Positions 34,458 through 42,460 of a stretch of 52,454 nucleotides of DNA are shown here, one piece after another (position 1 is the stretch's first letter; each line of letters begins with the position of its first letter). The DNA is from DATFXM01 sp035315885 (lineage in GTDB: Bacteria > Acidobacteriota > Blastocatellia > UBA7656). Made by a program: the position numbers and the translations under genes. The notes below the pieces were generated by a model. That model searched no databases, was not told where the DNA came from, and was given only the letters and a program-made list of their open reading frames with translations. Where the stretch lies: NCBI GenBank assembly GCA_035315885.1, contig DATFXM010000149.1, positions 1 to 52,454 of the forward strand. The letters run 5' to 3'.

Positions 34458-36863
34458 ATGACGGACAAAGCTGGGAACTCAGGGACCGGGGCTCAGACCC
34501 GCATCACAGTTGTGGTAGCCACCACGGTAATGCTCTCGTTCATCTCCTTCTGGCGGGCGGCAGCCATCGTACTCAACGATCTCGGGTCTTCAGCGTTCTA
34601 CGTAGGCGGTATTGCTGAAAAGGCGGTTGGACGAGCCGCACCGTGGTTCATATTCGGAGTGATGCTTTTCTCGTACGCGGTGCGCGCGGTGTACGTCGAG
34701 TCGTGTGCGATGTTCACACGCGGGGGCGTCTACCGAGTCGTCAAGGAAGCGATGGGCGGCACTTTGGCGAAGCTCTCAGTGTCAGCCTTGATGTTTGACT
34801 ACATCCTCACCGGGCCGATTTCTGGCGTCTCCGCTGGCCAGTACATTGTCGGTCTCATCGCACAGACACTCACTTACCTTGGCCATCCCTGGACGCCTTC
34901 ACCATCCACGGTCAACGCGTTCGCGGCTGGTCTTGCGGTGCTAATCACTGTCTATTTCTGGTGGCGCAACACGATGGGGTTGCACGAATCATCGGGTGAC
35001 GCCCTGAGAATCATGTATGTCACTACGGCGATGGTGGTGATCCTGATCCTCTGGTCAAGCTTTACGATATTCATCCGCCCCGACAATCAAAAGTTGCCCC
35101 CGGCTCCCGTTCCTTCGAACCTGGCGTTTGATCGCGATGCGGTGGGTTGGTTGCCGCACATCGCTCCCGGCACTCTGCAAGAGCTGAAGTCTTCGGAATC
35201 CACTCCCGCTGATTCAGCCGCGGACCAGGTTTCGCAACCGCGCTACGGCATCATCCCGAATGCCGGTGTCCTTCTTGGGTTGATCGGGATCCTGATGGCG
35301 TTTGGCCATTCTTTCCTGGCGATGTCCGGCGAAGAATCGCTGGCGCAGGTCAACCGCGAGCTGGAACACCCCAAACATAAGAACCTCATGCGCGCCGGAA
35401 TGGTGATTTTCATTTATTCACTGTTGTTCACGTCGTTGGTGTCGTTCTTCGCGTACGCGATCATTCCCGACCAGGTCAGACCTCAATATCTCGATAACAT
35501 GATCAGCGGTATTTCAGTCCACCTCGCTGGACCGATAACGCTACGGCTGTTGTTTCAAGCTTTCATCGTGATCGTAGGCTTTCTCATGCTCGCCGGGGCG
35601 ATCAACACTTCAATCATCGGGGCTAATGGCGTCCTCAACCGAGTGTCGGAAGACGGTGTGATGACCGACTGGTTCCGCGCGCCGCACACGAGCTACGGCA
35701 CAACCTATCGGATGATAAATCTGATCGTGTTCTTGCAGTTGGTGGCTATCATCAGCTCGCGAGGCAACACCTACACTCTGGGCGAGGCGTATGCTTTCGG
35801 GGTTATCTGGTCATTCGCCTTCAAGACTCTCGCGGTACTAGTCCTTCGGTTCAAGGACAAGTCGAGGCGCGAGTGGAAAGTGCCTTTCAACCTCAAGCTC
35901 GACGGCAACGAGCTTCCTATTGGCCTGGGAGTCATAATGGTGCTTCTGTTTTCGGTTGCCGGAATAAACCTCGTCACAAAAGAGGTGGCAACCGTTGCCG
36001 GAGTAGCGTTCACCGCGGTGTTCTTCATTGTCTTCACCGTGTCCGAAAACATAAACCGGAGACGCGCCGACAAATCAATTGCCGCGCTTGACCAGTTCAA
36101 GCTCAATTATCAACAAGACATCAACGCCGAAACCGTAAGCGCCAGGCCGGGCAACGTGCTCGTAGCAGTCCGAGATTACAACACGCTTTCACATCTTGAT
36201 CGGGTTCTGGAACGGACGGACACAGAAGAGCAGAGCATCGTAGTCATGACTGTGCGGCTGATCACCGGTCCGGACAGCGGCGAGAGTAATCTATACGGCG
36301 CGAGTCTGTTTACCGATTTTGAGCAACGACTCATGACCAAAGTGGTTGCACTCGCGGAAAAACATGGCAAACCGGTGGAGCTGCTGGTTGTTCCATCGAA
36401 CAATATCTTCGATGCGGTGGTTCAGAGTGCGCGACGGCTCGATTCGGCCGATATCGTAGCGGGGCTCTCCGCGAAGATGACCGTTGAAGAGCAGGCTCGT
36501 AACCTTGGTCGTCACTGGGAACAACTCATCAACAAGCCTCATCACGAGGTGCACTTCATAGTCATCGAGCCCGATGGCCACGAGCACACCTTCTACCTTG
36601 GGGCACACGCTCCAAATCTAACCGAGGACGATATTGCGCTGATACATCGGATATGGCTGCAGGTCAGCAAGGTCCCGGCTCGACAAAGGGTGCACCATCG
36701 AGACATTGTTCGCGTAGCACTCGAGAGGCTCGAGCGCGATCTGAGAAAGCAGACCGATGTGATGCTCGATTTCTACCAACACGAGCACAAGAACACAGGA
36801 AAGCAGGCAACTCGCCCGAATCTGACCGAAACCAAAGTCGATAATCGCATCAGCCGGCACTGA
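34458..36863 (+). CDS. APC-family permease with C-terminal universal-stress-like domain
   Basis: An 801-residue protein. About twelve spans occupy residues 15-535, with APC-type features: a broken first helix (TVVVATTVMLSFISFWRAAA), GPISGVSAGQYIVGL, and AMSGEESLAQVNRELEHPKH near 285-305. Residues about 565-730 form a soluble cytoplasmic domain with a universal-stress-protein-like alternation (NVLVAVRDYNTLSHLDRVL, SIVVMTVRL, VELLVVPSNNIFDAVVQSA, SADIVAGL), followed by a helical tail. The substrate, an amino acid or organic ion, is not readable. USP tails on APC transporters usually bind nucleotides or regulate transport. The 15-base downstream hairpin (36889-36921) may end the transcript. Confidence 0.82.
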   Translation: MTDKAGNSGTGAQTRITVVVATTVMLSFISFWRAAAIVLNDLGSSAFYVGGIAEKAVGRAAPWFIFGVMLFSYAVRAVYVESCAMFTRGGVYRVVKEAMGGTLAKLSVSALMFDYILTGPISGVSAGQYIVGLIAQTLTYLGHPWTPSPSTVNAFAAGLAVLITVYFWWRNTMGLHESSGDALRIMYVTTAMVVILILWSSFTIFIRPDNQKLPPAPVPSNLAFDRDAVGWLPHIAPGTLQELKSSESTPADSAADQVSQPRYGIIPNAGVLLGLIGILMAFGHSFLAMSGEESLAQVNRELEHPKHKNLMRAGMVIFIYSLLFTSLVSFFAYAIIPDQVRPQYLDNMISGISVHLAGPITLRLLFQAFIVIVGFLMLAGAINTSIIGANGVLNRVSEDGVMTDWFRAPHTSYGTTYRMINLIVFLQLVAIISSRGNTYTLGEAYAFGVIWSFAFKTLAVLVLRFKDKSRREWKVPFNLKLDGNELPIGLGVIMVLLFSVAGINLVTKEVATVAGVAFTAVFFIVFTVSENINRRRADKSIAALDQFKLNYQQDINAETVSARPGNVLVAVRDYNTLSHLDRVLERTDTEEQSIVVMTVRLITGPDSGESNLYGASLFTDFEQRLMTKVVALAEKHGKPVELLVVPSNNIFDAVVQSARRLDSADIVAGLSAKMTVEEQARNLGRHWEQLINKPHHEVHFIVIEPDGHEHTFYLGAHAPNLTEDDIALIHRIWLQVSKVPARQRVHHRDIVRVALERLERDLRKQTDVMLDFYQHEHKNTGKQATRPNLTETKVDNRISRH

Positions 36864-36888
36864 TCTCAATGGGGCGCCGGCCAGCTGA

Positions 36889-36921
36889 AGTTCTGAGCCA
36901 CAAGCGCCCAAACTCAGAACT
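36889..36921 (+). terminator. GAGTTCT-family hairpin after the APC permease gene
   Basis: Perfect 9-base arms AGTTCTGAG (36889-36897) and CTCAGAACT (36913-36921) with a 15-base loop, followed by another TCAGAACTCA. It is a small member of the heptamer hairpin family and a plausible terminator, though no T-run follows. Confidence 0.5.
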
Positions 36922-37423
36922 CAGAACTCACCCGATGCACGAGCCAAAAGGTCCCGGCTAATGTAATCAGTGAGACGAAAGCAATGACGATGTCGAGTTA
37001 CACGACTCGCTTGTTACTTCGTTTCCCTACAACGGTGGCGTGAGCGTTACGATTGCACTCCGGACGAACACCGCTAGAGCGACGCAGTTCTGTTTCAGCT
37101 AATCCTAGATTTTCTTGCGAGCCTCGCCGGGCCAGGCCAGACTCCTTGTCCCTCTAGCCCTCTACTACGGAGGGGAATTCGCAACTGGTTTCATCGCGCT
37201 CCAAAAAATGAGTCCTGCCATTTGTTCAGGATCAAACGGTGACCGGACGCTTGGGTCTTTGATTCGGAATTGCTGGTTCGGCATAGACAACGTCGCAGGT
37301 TCTGGTTCATTCTCCTTTTCCGGCCGCGCCCCGTCTCGCGCCGGCTCAGCAATCGCGACCAGCGAGAACCCGCAACGCGACGGCCGATTGAGGCCCGTTT
37401 CACCAGGAGAAAGAAGGTACTCA
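36922..37423. other. Intergenic stretch without recognisable gene
   Basis: About 500 bases between the APC permease gene and the next start. A plus-strand frame is open from 37115 into the downstream gene, but its N-terminal 103 residues have no signal peptide, no recognisable motif and compositionally noncoding character, while a signal peptide begins at 37424. I see no RNA gene, repeat or clear promoter here. Confidence 0.4.
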
Positions 37424-37903
37424 ATGAAAACGAACCCAATATTTCGATCAATATGTCGGAGCGCCGGGGTGCTTGTGGTTTGTCTCTCGCTATCACCGTC
37501 GTTTGAAAGCGCTCGAGTATCGAGCCCTGGCGGTCAGGAAGGCGCGAAGCCATACGTGGTCGAATACTATTACAAAGCGCGGTGGGGATATGCTGACGAA
37601 TTCATCCGGCTCTTCAAACAGAATCATTACCCACTGTTGAAGAAGGAGAAAGAAATCGGCCGCATCCTGCAGATATCGGCCGTTAGTCCGAAGTATCACA
37701 CCACCGAAGATGGCCGATGGGACTATCGAGTGACGATCGTCTGGAGAAATGCCGAGGTCGCTAATGACTCATTCGACACCAAGCCTCTGATCAAGCAGCT
37801 TTTTCCGAACCAGGCAAACTACAAGTTGGAAGAGCAACGGCGGTTCGAGATTCTGATCGGCCATTGGGACGTTCCCATCGTCAATGTGGACCTCGAGAAC
37901 TGA
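37424..37903 (+). CDS. Small exported protein, unknown function
   Basis: 159 residues from the ATG at 37424, preceded by AGGAG and GAAGG. A signal peptide covers about residues 1-30 (SAGVLVVCLSLSPSFESA). The mature part (VVEYYYKARWGYADEFIRLF, HYPLLKKEKEIGRILQIS, YRVTIVWRNAEVAND, RRFEILIGHW) has the strand-helix rhythm of a dimeric alpha-beta barrel (NIPSNAP/EthD-like), but I cannot name the family with confidence. It probably acts in the periplasm. The MFS gene follows after 123 bases, so the two could share a transcript. Confidence 0.65.
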   Translation: MKTNPIFRSICRSAGVLVVCLSLSPSFESARVSSPGGQEGAKPYVVEYYYKARWGYADEFIRLFKQNHYPLLKKEKEIGRILQISAVSPKYHTTEDGRWDYRVTIVWRNAEVANDSFDTKPLIKQLFPNQANYKLEEQRRFEILIGHWDVPIVNVDLEN

Positions 37904-38026
37904 CGTAAGAAAGCCCTTTGCTGTCGCCGCGTGGCGGCCTCGGTCTATTCTTCATTGCGCGGGCCATCTTCAATGCGGGAGCCTGAATCGTGACCGGCGC
38001 CTCGATTGTTTGGGGCGAGCTTTGAG

Positions 38027-39328
38027 ATGCATTCAATCGACACCAATGTGATTCAAGAGGAGGCTACGACCGCGCGTCGCAAGGTGCTATGGCTGCTGTT
38101 TGTTCTGACCAACATCACCTATCTGGATCGTCTGTGCATCTCCGCCGCAGCGCCGGCCATCAAGGAAGCATTTAACTTCTCGCCGTCGCAGGTGGGCTAC
38201 CTGTTCAGCGCGTTCGTGCTGGCGTACGCGATCTTCGAAATACCGAGCGGCTGGTTGGGGGACTACTTCGGAACTCGAAAAGCGTTGACGCGCATTGTGA
38301 TCTGGTGGTCGTTCTTCACGATGTTAACGGGGGCGGCAAGTGGTTTTGGGGTTCTGTTAACCGTGAGATTCCTGTTCGGCGTGGGTGAGGCAGGCGCTTT
38401 TCCCAACATTGCGCGGAGCATCTCGTGCTGGTTTCCATCCTGGTATCAAGGGCGCGCGTTGAGCGTTGCATTTGTAGGAAACTTTGTGGGTGCCGCGATC
38501 TGCACACCGCTGGTTTTCAGTCTCGTTCGTTTTCAAGGTTGGAGGTTGCCGTTTGTTGAGTTCGGTGCTCTTGGCATTCTTTGGACGGTCATCTGGTATT
38601 GGTGGTTTCGAGATCGACCCGAGGATCATGCATCAGTCAACGCTTCAGAGTTGCGACTGATTCGTTCCGATGGGGTCGATCCGAATATGCTGAGTCACTC
38701 GCACTCGATACCCTGGGGGGCGTTGCTGACGAGCGGGAATCTACTGCTGATTTGCGGGATGTACTTTGGCTACGGTTACGGGTTGTATTTCTATCTGACC
38801 TGGCTTCCAACTTATCTCTTGGAGGCCAGAGGATTCTCGCAGAGCCACGCGGCGTTTTTCTCTGCTATGCCGTTCATCGCCGCGGCTCTGGGAGTATGGC
38901 TGGGCGGCATAGTAACTGATTGGTTGACGCGCCGGACGGGCAGCCTGCGGTTTGGTCGTTGCGTTACTGGCGGATTCGGATTTCTCGCAAGCGCCGTAGC
39001 GCTGGTGGGTGTGGCGGTTACTGACAGCCGAGTGCTCGCGGCGGTACTGATTGCGGTGGCTGCGGCTTGTCAGATGATGGCTGGAAGCCCGGCGTGGTCG
39101 GCTTGCCTCGACGTAGGCCGTCGGTATGCGGGTGTCGTCACCGGCTTTATGAATATGACTGGCAACATCGGGGGTACGCTGACGCCGATCGTTATCGGCT
39201 ACAGCGTAGAGCGGTGGGGCTCGTGGAGGATTCCGTTTTATGTGACCGCAGGGCTGTTGCTCTTCGGCGTGATGATGTGGGCGTTCATTGATCCCGAGCG
39301 CCCGCTTGAGGAAAGTTCTGAGTTCTGA
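38027..39328 (+). CDS. MFS transporter, anion:cation symporter (ACS)-like
   Basis: 433 residues from the ATG at 38027 (the frame also offers an upstream TTG at 38006). Twelve spans with the family-specific segments NITYLDRLCISAAAPAIKEA, GWLGDYFGTRKALTR (motif A) and FGVGEAGAFPNIARSISCWFP, which are typical of the ACS group that carries sugar acids such as hexuronate or galactonate together with a proton. The substrate is inferred only to group level. Its last four residues and stop (SSEF, TGA) are encoded by the GAGTTCT repeat that starts there. Confidence 0.85.
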   Translation: MHSIDTNVIQEEATTARRKVLWLLFVLTNITYLDRLCISAAAPAIKEAFNFSPSQVGYLFSAFVLAYAIFEIPSGWLGDYFGTRKALTRIVIWWSFFTMLTGAASGFGVLLTVRFLFGVGEAGAFPNIARSISCWFPSWYQGRALSVAFVGNFVGAAICTPLVFSLVRFQGWRLPFVEFGALGILWTVIWYWWFRDRPEDHASVNASELRLIRSDGVDPNMLSHSHSIPWGALLTSGNLLLICGMYFGYGYGLYFYLTWLPTYLLEARGFSQSHAAFFSAMPFIAAALGVWLGGIVTDWLTRRTGSLRFGRCVTGGFGFLASAVALVGVAVTDSRVLAAVLIAVAAACQMMAGSPAWSACLDVGRRYAGVVTGFMNMTGNIGGTLTPIVIGYSVERWGSWRIPFYVTAGLLLFGVMMWAFIDPERPLEESSEF

Positions 39329-39403
39329 GTTCTGAGTGGGTGAGCTCTGAGCTTGTCTTCAGACGCTAAGATGCATCTCAGAAACTCAGTACTCAGAACT
39401 CAG
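39314..39403. terminator. GAGTTCT-heptamer hairpin between convergent genes, overlapping a stop codon
   Basis: The left arm AGTTCTGAGTTCTGAGTTC (39314-39332) includes the MFS gene's stop codon at 39326-39328. The right arm is CTCAGAAACTCAG plus TACTCAGAACTCAG (39377-39403). The loop holds GAGCTCTGAGC. It separates convergent MFS and UBP zinc-finger genes and probably terminates both. Confidence 0.6.
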
Positions 39404-39412
39404 TATTTTCCT

Positions 39413-39664
39413 TCACACCATGGCTTCGTCGACGTAACACCAGCGCCACGATTGCCCCGGTTCGATGGACTGCATGATGGGATGGGCTGTCGCACGAAAG
39501 TGTCCTGTCGCATGCCTACCTTCCGAAGAATCGCAACAACCAACGTGGCCGCACGTGAGGCACATTCGAAGTTGTACCCATTGAGAGCCGGTTTTCAGAC
39601 ACTCCTCACAACCGTCTGCGCTGGGAGTGACATCTCGAATCTCCTGCAGGTGTTTGTCAGCCAT
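39413..39664 (-). CDS. UBP-type zinc-finger protein
   Basis: 83 residues from the ATG at 39664 (AGGGGAG directly upstream; the frame is open to 39742). Ligand pattern C19, C22 (GCEEC), C35, C38 (MCLTCG), C43, H51, H55 and H61 (GRHATGHFRATAH) matches the zf-UBP domain, with the C-terminal SWRWCYVDEAMV typical of the bacterial stand-alone form. In eukaryotes the domain binds the C-terminus of ubiquitin; in bacteria the role is unknown. No ubiquitin-like gene is visible nearby. Confidence 0.85.
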   Translation of the reverse strand: MADKHLQEIRDVTPSADGCEECLKTGSQWVQLRMCLTCGHVGCCDSSEGRHATGHFRATAHPIMQSIEPGQSWRWCYVDEAMV

Positions 39665-39866
39665 AACTCCCCTTTCATCACTAGTCGCTCGGAAACATGT
39701 CATTCCGAGTCGAGGATCTCCGAATAAGAATACATCCATCACTGCCCCGTTTGGCCATTGTTGGTCTGGTGCTTTAGTTAATTACGCAAATTCTTTCGAT
39801 CATCCGTTCGGCAGCCGGACAGAATCGATCCTTCTTCTAGTTTGTAGAGCAACACCGATGCCGAAG

Positions 39867-39974
39867 GAGTGCTGAGTGCTGTGTGCTGAGTCCGAGTGCT
39901 GAGTGCTGTGTGCTGAGTCCGAGTGCTGAGTGCTGTGTGCTGAGTCCGAGTCCTGAGTGCTGTGTGCTGAGTCC
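39867..39974 (+). repeat. 27-bp tandem repeat, four copies
   Basis: Four consecutive 27-base units start at 39867, 39894, 39921 and 39948. Each begins GAGTGCTGAG and ends GTGCTGAGTCC; the fourth has one substitution (GAGTCCTGAG). Two 14-base units (GAGTGCTGAGTTCC) and a run of plain 7-base GAGTTCT units follow, so the 27-mer is a higher-order unit built from heptamers. Confidence 0.8.
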
Positions 39975-40071
39975 GAGTGCTGAGTTCCGAGTGCTGAGTT
40001 CCGAGTGCTGAGTTCTGAGTTCTGAGTTCTGAGTTCTGAGTGCTGAGTTCTGAGTTCTGAGTGTTGAGGTT

Positions 40072-40380
40072 CAACCCCGAAGGGGTTGCGTCGTCCAGCC
40101 CAGGGTTGCCGTCTGCGGCTACCCTGGGTAAAGCCCGCAAAAGGGTCCCAACCCCGAAGGGGTTGCGTCGTCCAGCCCAGGGTTGCCGTCTGCGGCTACC
40201 CTGGGTAAAGGCGGCAAGAGAGTCCCAACCCCAACGGGATTGCGTCGTCCAGCCCAGGGTTGCCGTCTGTGGCCACCCATGGGTAAAGGCCGCAAGAGAG
40301 TCCCAACCCCGAAGGGGTTGCGTCCGCCATCCCAGGGTTGCCGTCTGCGGCTACCCTGGGTGACGGTTTGAAAAGAAATG
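40072..40380 (+). repeat. 77-78-bp tandem repeat of two small palindromes
   Basis: Units start at 40072, 40149, 40226 and 40304. Each contains the 17-base palindrome CAACCCCGAAGGGGTTG (mutated in unit 3), the spacer CGTCGTCCAG, a hairpin with ends CCCAGGGT and ACCCTGGG around GCCGTCTGCGGC, and a tail of about 20 bases ending in GTCC. An inverted copy lies at 40464-40524. The period is not a multiple of three, so the open frames across it do not keep phase. Confidence 0.8.
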
Positions 40381-40707
40381 TTCGACCCCCGAAGGCGTTG
40401 CCGCGGCGATGATCTGTTCAACGCCGGCCGCAACCCCTACAGGGTTGCGAAGCTTCGGGCCCTTGATCCCAGGGTAGCCGCAGACGGCAACCCTGGGCTG
40501 GACGATGCAACCCCTTCGGGGTTGAACCTCAACACTCAGAACTCAGCAGTCAGCACTCAGCACTCAGCACTCGCATTCAGAACTCAGAACTCAGCCCTCA
40601 GCACTCGCATTCAGAACTCAGAACTCAGCACTCAGCACTCGCATTCAGAACTCAGGACTCAGAACTTGTGGTATCCTCAGCTCCGATAAATCAATCCGAG
40701 GCAATTC

Positions 40708-42306
40708 ATGATCGTTCCACTCAATGAACTTGATTTCTTGAAACGAGCCCTGGTCGCCCACTCAACAAAAGAGGCGGTCATTTGCGGCGATCTCCGCCTG
40801 ACTTACAAACAGTTTGGCGAGCGCGTGAATCGATGGGCCAACGCATTCCACGCCCTGGGCGTCAACAAGGGCGACCGCGTAGCCATTCTTTCTCAGAACT
40901 GTCATCGCGTTCTCGAATCTTTCTTCGGGTCGGCGCTGCTCGGGACGATCCTGATGCCTTTGAACTTCAGGCTGGTACCCGATGATTTCGAGTACATACT
41001 GAACCACGGTGGCGCCAAAGTCGTGATCGTGGAGGAAGGTCTTTCGGATCTCATCGACCAGATCCGAGAAAAACTTAAGCCAGTCGAGCGCTTCATCATC
41101 GCGCGCAACAACCCTCAACCTGCTGACCAGTGGTGGAGCGACTACGAAACGCTTCTGAGCCAGGTGTCCCCGCATACGCCCGAGCCCGTCGAGATAGACG
41201 AGCACGATACTTCAGCTCTGTTGTACACCTCCGGTACAACGGGCAGACCGAAGGGCGTGATGCTCACGCATCGCAACTTGTACGTCAACGCCGTAAATTC
41301 GATTTGCGAGTTCGGAATCAACGAACGAGACGTCTACCTCCATACACTGGCCCAGTTTCATTGCAATGGATGGGGGCTGCCATACGCGGTCACTGGTATG
41401 GGCGGGACTCACGTCATCATAAAGAAATTCGAGCCGCAGGCATTCTTCGATCTGATGGCCAGCGAACGCGTGACGTTCGCATGCATGCCGCCGACGATGA
41501 TCAACATGGCTCTGAATCACAAGATCGATGATCAGTTGCTGGCGAGTCTTCCCAAAAATGTGCGGATCGGCACAGCCGGATCAGCCCCCCCAATGGCTAC
41601 AATTCAGAACGCGCAACGGAAATTTGGTTGGCGGGTAATTCAGATCTATGGGCTCACTGAGACCTCTCCCTTCCTGACCGTTTCAAAGACAAAACCTCAC
41701 ATGGATGGCTGGCCCGATGAGGATCGAGTGCGAGTTCAAACAAAGACCGGGTATCCAATGATCGGCGTGTATTTGAGGGTAGTCGATGATTCGGGCGCGG
41801 ACATCAAACCGGACAGCGGGGAGGTCGGCGAAGTCATTGCGCGTTCAAACGTAGTGATGGCTGGATACTGGAAACAACCGGAAGCAACCGCTGCAGTCAT
41901 AACCGACGGTTGGTTTCACACCGGCGATATGGCAATGATCGACAGCGAAGGCTACATCGAAGTATGCGATCGCAAAAAGGATCTGATCATTTCGGGCGGA
42001 GAGAATATCTCATCGATCGAAGTTGAAGGATTTCTTTACAAGCACCCGGCGGTGCTTGAAGCAGCGGTAGTGGCGGCTCCGGATGAACGCTGGGGTGAAG
42101 TACCGTATGCGATAGTTGTGTTAAAGCCGGGGGCTGATGCGACTGAAGCCGCGCTCATCAAGTTTTGCCGCGACAGTCTCGCGCACTACAAATGTCCCAA
42201 GCGAATCGATTTCATCGAGGCGTTGCCTCGAACCGCAACGGGTAAGATTCAAAAGAACCTGCTCCGCGAGCGCTACTGGGAAAGCCAGACCAAGCGTGTT
42301 GGATGA
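40708..42306 (+). CDS. Acyl-CoA synthetase (AMP-forming, FadD-like)
   Basis: A 532-residue ANL enzyme with YTSGTTGRPKGVMLTHRN (A3), IYGLTETSP (A5), GWFHTGDMA (A7), CDRKKDLIISGGENISSIEVE (A8, 18-20 residues) and the catalytic Lys in RTATGKIQKNLL (A10). The FHCNGWGLPYAVTGMGGTHV segment matches that of the synthetase at 11751-13313 (FHVNGWG), so these two are the closer pair among three in the window. It forms fatty acyl-CoA or a related thioester. It stands alone, just downstream of the long repeat array, and is convergent with the HEAT-repeat gene. Confidence 0.88.
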   Translation: MIVPLNELDFLKRALVAHSTKEAVICGDLRLTYKQFGERVNRWANAFHALGVNKGDRVAILSQNCHRVLESFFGSALLGTILMPLNFRLVPDDFEYILNHGGAKVVIVEEGLSDLIDQIREKLKPVERFIIARNNPQPADQWWSDYETLLSQVSPHTPEPVEIDEHDTSALLYTSGTTGRPKGVMLTHRNLYVNAVNSICEFGINERDVYLHTLAQFHCNGWGLPYAVTGMGGTHVIIKKFEPQAFFDLMASERVTFACMPPTMINMALNHKIDDQLLASLPKNVRIGTAGSAPPMATIQNAQRKFGWRVIQIYGLTETSPFLTVSKTKPHMDGWPDEDRVRVQTKTGYPMIGVYLRVVDDSGADIKPDSGEVGEVIARSNVVMAGYWKQPEATAAVITDGWFHTGDMAMIDSEGYIEVCDRKKDLIISGGENISSIEVEGFLYKHPAVLEAAVVAAPDERWGEVPYAIVVLKPGADATEAALIKFCRDSLAHYKCPKRIDFIEALPRTATGKIQKNLLRERYWESQTKRVG

Positions 42307-42356
42307 AACTCCTGGTGCAGAAGGATTGACTCGTCACCCGAGCTACCGCTAAGGGC

Positions 42357-42380
42357 TGGTTGTTGTCTTATCGACAACCA
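42357..42380 (+). terminator. Hairpin after acyl-CoA synthetase gene
   Basis: TGGTTGTTGTC (42357-42367) pairs with GACAACCA (42373-42380) with a three-base bulge and a five-base loop. It lies 51 bases after the stop codon. There is no T-run, so the role is tentative. Confidence 0.35.
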
Positions 42381-42423
42381 CGCGGCCGCCTTTCAGGACC
42401 CATCGTTGATTGGTCGCCCTTGC

Positions 42424-42460
42424 GCAGCCCCTTCGGAGTTGAACTCAGAACTCAGAACTC
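42424..42460. repeat. Small composite copy: CCCCTTCGG palindrome joined to CTCAGAA heptamers
   Basis: GCAGCCCCTTCGGAGTTGAAC (bases 42424-42444) matches the closing unit of the large array (40507-40527), and CTCAGAACTCAGAACTC follows directly, in the same order as there. The heptamers overlap the 3' end of the HEAT-repeat gene and supply its stop. Confidence 0.55.

Larger units (their letters stand above)
39867..40667. repeat. Large nested palindromic repeat array
   Basis: The left flank (39867-40066) consists of GAGTGCT/GAGTTCT heptamers; the right flank (40528-40667) consists of the complementary CTCAGAACTCAGCACTCAG type. Between them lies a tandem CAACCCCG-palindrome array (40072-40380), a divergent half (40380-40463) and an inverted closing unit (40464-40527). 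The whole 800 bases can fold back on itself. It fills the gap between the UBP zinc-finger gene and an acyl-CoA synthetase gene; 39743-39866 and 40668-40707 show no gene. Confidence 0.75.

Noticed and set aside
37115..37423. N-terminal extension of the small exported protein.
   Set aside because: The signal peptide and ribosome site are at 37424; the upstream residues show no recognisable protein features.
39867..39974. CRISPR-like regular repeat (27 bp).
   Set aside because: The units are directly adjacent with no spacers, and no cas genes are present.
40061..40363. 100-residue plus-strand frame in the 77-bp tandem repeat (and a 104-residue minus-strand one).
   Set aside because: The repeat period is not a multiple of three, so the units are read in different frames, and both strands are open because of base composition. 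No start signal or conserved domain.
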